Assembly (NCBI GenBank): GCA_027575765.1
Contig: JANBPT010001215.1
Span: forward strand, 1-12,300
Length of the DNA: 12,300 bases
Origin: Tieghemiomyces parasiticus
Lineage: Eukaryota > Kickxellomycota > Dimargaritomycetes > Dimargaritales > Dimargaritaceae
Direction: 5' to 3'
Shown: piece by piece, positions 8,037 to 12,300 of the stretch
Layout: each line of letters opens with the position of its first letter
Numbering within the stretch: the first letter of the stretch is position 1
Translations under genes and position numbers: made by a program
The notes under the pieces: generated by a model
Databases searched by the model: none
Seen by the model: the letters and a program-made list of their open reading frames with translations, nothing else
What the model was told of the DNA's origin: nothing

Positions 8037-10932
8037 TCAGGGCTCCAGCCCGAGCTGCTCAAAGTCCAGGTGGTAGAGTACCAGTTGCGTCTGTAGAGCC
8101 TGGGTCTGATCTCGATCAAAGACCGGTTGCACGGCAGAGTCCGCAGCGGCCAGTTTCTTGCTGAAGGCTTTCAACGTGGCAAGACACATGCTGACAGCCT
8201 TATGGGCTAGGTGGCCAAACTTGGTACTATCGACGCTAGAATAGACCTTGCCTAGGGTGTCACGGACCGCTTCCACGGGGGGAAACGGGTAAGGCCGGAC
8301 TTCCGCAATGTCGATATCGGGCGAGGCTAGGTCCGCCTGCGTCTTGCGGTAATGGTCTAAACGACAGGAAATTTGATGACCATAGGCCATGAAGGTTAGG
8401 TATGTTATACTAGAATATGAGGCCATATACGCCGTACCTCGATACTCACGTGAAAGTTCTACCCAGCCAATAACTCAGCCTTGCTACGTGAACCCTTACC
8501 AAGAACGTCTTGCAGCTCGGCATCTGGAACCTGATAGTTGCGAATCCGCTGGTCGATAAACTGCTCAGTACGGTAGGATGCCTTATTGTTTAACTCGGTC
8601 AACAGCTTAATCGCCGTGGGGTAGAGAGGGCGCAGGTGCACGGCCTTAGTCTCGGCAGGCAACTCGTTTCCTAATGATCGCCGTCAGAGGAATGGTAGTA
8701 GTATAATAGCGTGCGTGAGTACCAGTACCAGATGAAAGCAGCCAATTCGATCGGCTCCAATGTTAAGCACAATGAAAGTACTTGTGATTGAACGTACCTA
8801 GCATGTCCATGATGAGAACGTTCGACGTAGATCCGTTCTCCGTTGCGGGCTCTCGGATAAGCGCTACATAGGCTTGGATAGCCTGGCTCACATCACACAG
8901 GACCCCATGGTCAGTCTCGCGGACGACGGTCGGTCGGAACTGGTGATACAGGTGGGCGCCCAGGCCTTCCAAAAAGAGTCTGATGGACGCAGGTACGAGG
9001 CGCGTGGGGTAGTGAGCGAGAGGGAGGGTGAGGAGGAGGAGAAACAAGCTTGATTCTGGGGTGACCGGCGGCGTCCGTACGAATCGAGCCGGCCGTAAAC
9101 TCCACTCTGGCTAATTTACACTATACGTACCCGAAGGATTGGGATTCGCTATCAAAGAGGCGATGGTAGAGCTGGTACTCCTGCGACAACAGATCAGTTA
9201 GGAAGGTGAAGGTTTGGTGGACCTAGGAAGAATGAAGGGATGGCATGGAGGCGGCTTGGTCAAACCTCGTTAATTGCGGTAGGGAGCTACTGGGTTCATC
9301 GCGTAATCTTCCCCCGTTTCGACTCTCGCCCTACAGGGTTCAAATGGAGCACTTACCGCGTCGACTGGCCGGTCCTTGTGCTGTTGTGCCAACGCAGCAA
9401 CCTCGCCCTGGACGCGGGTGCTGAGCAGTTGTGACCGCGTGGAGGTGTACGCGCTTGCGCAGTCGCTGAGGAGGGCGCGATAATCACTGTGCAGACGGCT
9501 GGACGCCTCGAGCTCGTAGACCAGGGGCTGGAGCGTACTGGCCACTGTCCGGAAATGGACGTAAAGTGGTGTGGTAAACTGGGCGAGATTAGGGTCTGGA
9601 CCACCTTTGTTGTTGTACTAGCAACGGGGATGGAGTCGAAGGCCGTGTCAGACAGTCGCAGGGACGGGCGGTTAGGAATACATTGAGCGGTGGGTATTGC
9701 GAGCGGGGATAATGGGGGTGTGACTAGAAGGGTTATCCACGTAAGTACTGCTGAGTGCGTCAACGGTAGTATACGATAACAAGTTTTTCATTTGACTACC
9801 CGATACCTACCGCTTCGGTCATTTTAGTTGACGCTTCGCTGCCCAGTGCTCGCACCGTCTTCACAAAGTACATCTTGATGAGGGTCATGCCGCGGGTGAG
9901 ACACTGCTGGAAGCGCATCAAGTAAAGCTCCAAGTCCTTGTAGGCCGGCTACAAGAGGTTAGGCGTGGCGATTGCGTGGAATAAGGACCCCATAAGGGAG
10001 GGTAATTAGCGACTGTTCAACTTAGTCTAGACTGCCCGATCACGAGCAATCCAGTTCCCGTTCGCTGAGAACTTAGCTAGAACGTAAGACTTGCCGTCTG
10101 CTCGAGGTGCGCGATGCACTCTTCAAGGCGCCGGATGTACGGCAGAAAATTCTCGTGAAGGCAGACGGCATCGCCGGGCGCGTGCATCAATTTGGTAATG
10201 GTCTCCAGGTCGTTGAAGTAACTTAAGTGTCCGTCGAGCAGCTCGGCAGCCGCGTTGAGTGCGGACTGTGCAGGTGGGATTGAAATGAATCGTAGGTTTT
10301 CAAAGTGCGTAAGCAGAGCTTCAAGGCGAGTACCGGCGAGCAAGATTGTGCCCCATTGGCCCTGTATCTTTACGCCCGTAATTGATGAGGACGTCTTACC
10401 TGTTCCTGGAGTATGTAGCCGCCTTGGGTTTGGAGGTTACGTGTCTTACGCTCCACCGTTTGGTGCTGCCCCTTCATGTCGTCGAGCGTGGTTGATACGG
10501 CGTCAATGTAGATAATGGTTCTTTCCACGGCCGTCAGCTGGGTTCGCAAGTAGTCGAGGCATTGGCTACATGTATGAGACAAGGGACAGAAAGAAGGGGG
10601 GGAGGGTTGCGCAGGGCTGGGGGAGGGCGGGGGTTAGGGACCGCCAAGCCTGGATATTAAAAATCCGCCCGGATCCTTTCCACGCGGGGCCAGGTTGTAG
10701 GCCACTGGCCAGGCAGTGACCTCGGGTAGGGGAGTCCAACTAAATGAGGTGGTTACCTATACTTGGATTCCTGGCCCCTCGTGATGGCCACCTCGACTTT
10801 GGTCAGCCAGTCCAGAAACTTCTCCGTAGTATCGATGGGCTGGGTCACGGCGAGGCCAACCATGGCATCCGTAGTAGACTCGGTAGCGGCAGATGGCAGG
10901 TCGGGGGCATTCATGTTGGGAATGAGAGATGG
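8037..10932 (-). CDS. COG3: Conserved oligomeric Golgi complex subunit 3 (COG3/Sec34), short form
   Basis: Nine exons read on the minus strand: 10932-10757 (first ATG 10914-10912), 10565-10400, 10265-10095, 9948-9811, 9578-9357, 9222-9131, 8979-8798, 8670-8500 and 8356-8037. From the ATG this gives 539 residues. COG3 is a lobe A subunit of the COG tethering complex, which captures retrograde vesicles at the Golgi. The Sec34 domain is clear: KFLDWLTKVE in exon 1, QCLDYLRTQL...GGYILQEQ in exon 2, and HLSYFNDLETITKL and RRLEECIAHLEQ in exon 3. Exon 4 has YKDLELYLMRFQQCL, exon 5 PLYVHFR, exon 7 LEGLGAHLYHQFRP, and exon 8 a YRTEQFI segment. The last exon aligns with the YPTVRRTL and LSQEALSACIQSL regions of human COG3. 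Every junction keeps frame and matches the spacing of the human protein. The protein stops about 265 residues before the human C-terminus. An upstream exon is possible, because the frame is open in phase 0 back to a CAG acceptor at 10935-10933. Confidence 0.9.
9949..10094 (-). other. Probable GC-AG intron of COG3 (intron 3)
   Basis: A 146-base intron whose donor reads ACG|GCAAGT and whose acceptor is CTTGTAG. The exon-intron frame requires phase 0. Only this GC donor joins LEECIAHLEQT directly to PAYKDLELY, with the same spacing as human COG3. The nearby GT (GTCTTA, 4 bases further) is a poor donor and would shift the frame. Confidence 0.75.
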
Positions 10933-11244
10933 CTGTCAGGAACGAGAAGGCGTTGCTACGTACAAATAAAGTGACCGGACCACCAAGTTAGGGGGGGGGC
11001 AGCGAAAGGGAATGCGCCGTTTCAACTGAACTTTGCTCTGGGTCAAGTCTGCCGTGCTAATGAAATTGTCCGTACTCAGGTGTTTGATGGAGGCCTTGTC
11101 GGTAGGTCAACCGGCGCCACTCTCTGGAATGCCCTACTGATCTTGCACGTGTAATCGCAGTCATTCTACCGATTACTTTGCTAAGCCTTGCACAAGTGTA
11201 ACCCAAGCATCCCGATGTTCGTCTAGCCCTCGGTTGACATAGCC
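10933..11244. other. Divergent region between COG3 and the YbeY-like gene
   Basis: About 310 bases that must hold the start regions of both COG3 (-) and the YbeY-like gene (+). On the minus strand two short overlapping open frames, 11164-11057 and 11106-10939, look partly coding and may contain a first COG3 exon. No TATA box stands out. A run of nine G lies at 10991-10999. Confidence 0.45.
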
Positions 11245-11940
11245 ATGATTCGTATCGTTAATGGACAGAGGCTCGTGCGCATTTCGGCACGGGAGCAGCG
11301 GGCCAGCGTCGGCCGGGTCCTCACATTAGCGGGTTTCAAGGATTGGGACCTGGGACTGATGTTCACCGGCGACCGCAAGATACGCCAGCTGAACCGCACC
11401 TACCGTGGCAAAGATAAAGCTACGGACATCTTGTCCTTCCCATTCCACACGGTAAGAGTACATCCCTCACCGCTGCCACAGGACTGAGATGACGGGGGAA
11501 ACTAAGGTCCTTTTATTTACCAATAGTTCTAGCCAAATCATCCCAACTGCACTTAGGTACGGGTATCAGCAACGATTAACTACCCATTAGGCCTCCGTCA
11601 ACTTCATAGTTTCTAACCATGCTCGCCTTGGCCTTACCTTACTTTTCCTTACCACCAATACTTTGCCGCTATCCAGCCTGATGTTCCGGGTGAACTCCCT
11701 GAGCCGGCAACGGAAGATGAACGAAGCCTAGGTGATATGGTTATTTCATTACCGTACGTCCAGGCTTATTGCACTGAGAACCATATCCCACTCCAAAAAC
11801 ACCTACCAGTGCTCTACGCCCACGGTATTTGTCACCTTTTGGGCTTCGATCATGAGCAGGAAGAAGATTACGTGCGGATGCAGGCACGGGAGACCGAGAT
11901 TTTGAATCGGTATTGGCAAGGAGTAAACAATGCGTACTAA
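11245..11940 (+). CDS. YbeY-type rRNA maturation endoribonuclease (probably mitochondrial)
   Basis: Two exons, 11245-11451 and 11677-11940, encode 156 residues; E. coli YbeY has 155 and human YBEY 167. YbeY is a zinc-dependent protein of the UPF0054 family. It is needed for 3' processing of small-subunit rRNA and for ribosome assembly in bacteria, and acts on mitochondrial ribosomes in eukaryotes. The zinc site HGICHLLGFDH is at 118-128, with His118, His122 and His128 as ligands. DWDLGLMFTGDRKIRQLNRTYR and KATDILSFPFH lead up to the intron, and LGDMVISL at 87-94 follows it. The intron, 11452-11676 (225 bases), has a GTAAGA donor, CTAAC at 11613-11617 and an ATCCAG acceptor, in phase 0. The first 20 residues are Arg-rich with a single Glu, so a weak matrix-targeting signal is possible but not certain. 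Splicing is needed to join the conserved halves. Confidence 0.95.
11452..11676 (+). other. Intron of the YbeY-like gene
   Basis: A 225-base intron in phase 0 with donor GTAAGA, branch-like CTAAC at 11613-11617 and acceptor ATCCAG. It separates the LSFPFH motif from LGDMVIS. Confidence 0.85.
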
Positions 11941-12055
11941 GTAATATTTTGGATAATATGTGATGGCAATCTGAAGTCGTGATAGTTGCCTGAAACCTTG
12001 GGGCTTTACGCGGTGGTACTGAAATTCGATTGCGTCGACATCTAGTATAGGTGAT

Positions 12056-12300
12056 TCAATAGATTTTTAGACCTTTATATTTAAGTGATGTGCATTTATA
12101 ATCATTACCACCGCCCTGTACTACTTGGCGACCTCGTCCTAGCCAGTTATAGCAGCAAACAGTATAGTCATTTGGCTGGAGCTTAGCTAGCTCCAATCCT
12201 CAGGCGTCCATACCCGCTTCCAGTACGCTGAACTCCTTACACTTCAACCGCAGTTTGATAATGCTGAACAGCCAAAAGTCGCAGGGGGCCAGATCAGGCC
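12056..12300 (-). mobile_element. mariner-type transposase C-terminal remnant (right copy)
   Basis: Read on the minus strand from 12298 the frame begins PDLAPCDFWLF and continues IIKLRLKCKEFSVLEAGMDA to a TGA at 12202-12200. PDLAP(C/S)D(F/Y)xLF is the diagnostic mariner segment carrying the third aspartate of the D,D34D catalytic triad; here that Asp codon is 12280-12278. After the TGA the same frame stays open through the tail shared with the left copy, to a second TGA at 12058-12056. The left copy has TGG at the first TGA, so this one is probably a nonsense change that cuts off the last 48 codons. The transposase N-terminal part lies beyond the window. The copy is therefore probably inactive as seen. 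Confidence 0.88.
12059..12213 (-). repeat. Right arm of the 155 bp inverted repeat
   Basis: The reverse complement of 1-155 with 8 mismatches and no gap. Coordinates pair as left x with right 12214 - x. Homology is expected to continue rightwards past 12213, but the left partner is cut by the window edge. Confidence 0.95.

Noticed and set aside
8500..8979. A missing internal segment in COG3 between the FRP motif and the YPT region
   Set aside because: On realignment, exon 8 (the KASYRTEQFI part) matches the ERLVYRTHIYIQ region of human COG3, so nothing internal is missing.
9334..9350. GGGTTCAAATGG, resembling a tRNA B box
   Set aside because: No matching A box, acceptor stem or anticodon arm could be drawn, and it lies inside a COG3 intron.
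1..12300. CRISPR arrays, operons or a defence or biosynthetic cluster
   Set aside because: No spaced direct repeats are present. The genes are unrelated eukaryotic housekeeping genes with their own promoters and introns.

Overview
The window is a stretch of nuclear chromosome from a fungus. Six protein genes can be read: five carry short spliceosomal introns or lie beside genes that do, and all six belong to conserved eukaryotic families. The introns are 127-232 bases long, with GTAAG or GTACGT donors, CTAAC/CTGAC-like branch sites and mostly CAG or TAG acceptors. Coding exons are GC-rich and are preceded by pyrimidine-rich leaders. Atg18, Erv25, COG3 and a mitochondrial-type GTP:AMP kinase suit a fungus. 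The look (intron-poor but not intron-free, GC-rich, compact) suggests an early-diverging zygomycete-grade lineage, but the exact group cannot be fixed by eye.

Layout from left to right: (1) 1-173, the C-terminal end of a mariner-type transposase reading rightwards, cut by the window edge. (2) 576-1297 (+), an MCTS1/Tma20 translation factor with an 11-base first coding exon. (3) 2548-3942 (+), the autophagy PROPPIN Atg18, single exon. (4) 5311-6219 (+), a mitochondrial adenylate kinase 3 (GTP:AMP phosphotransferase) with a long N-terminal extension. (5) 7563-6692 (-), the p24 cargo receptor Erv25/TMED10, two exons. (6) about 10914-8037 (-), COG3/Sec34 of the Golgi tethering complex, reconstructed here as nine exons. 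It ends well before the usual C-terminus and its 5' end is uncertain. (7) 11245-11940 (+), a YbeY-type rRNA maturation endoribonuclease, two exons, divergent from COG3. (8) 12300-12056 (-), a second mariner transposase remnant, reading leftwards.

The genes are unrelated housekeeping genes, not an operon or a pathway. Two serve the early secretory pathway (Erv25 in COPI/COPII traffic, COG3 in retrograde Golgi tethering), and Atg18 acts on phosphoinositide membranes. The kinase is a mitochondrial type, and YbeY is probably mitochondrial too.

The most striking structural feature is the pair of transposase remnants at the two ends. Bases 1-155 match the reverse complement of 12059-12213 with no gaps and 8 mismatches, so a 12.2 kb block of host genes is bracketed by an inverted repeat made of facing mariner 3' ends. 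I see no convincing new biological system. The observations worth checking are this inverted pair, the short COG3, its broken-looking 5' end, a probable GC-AG intron and the MCTS1 micro-exon.
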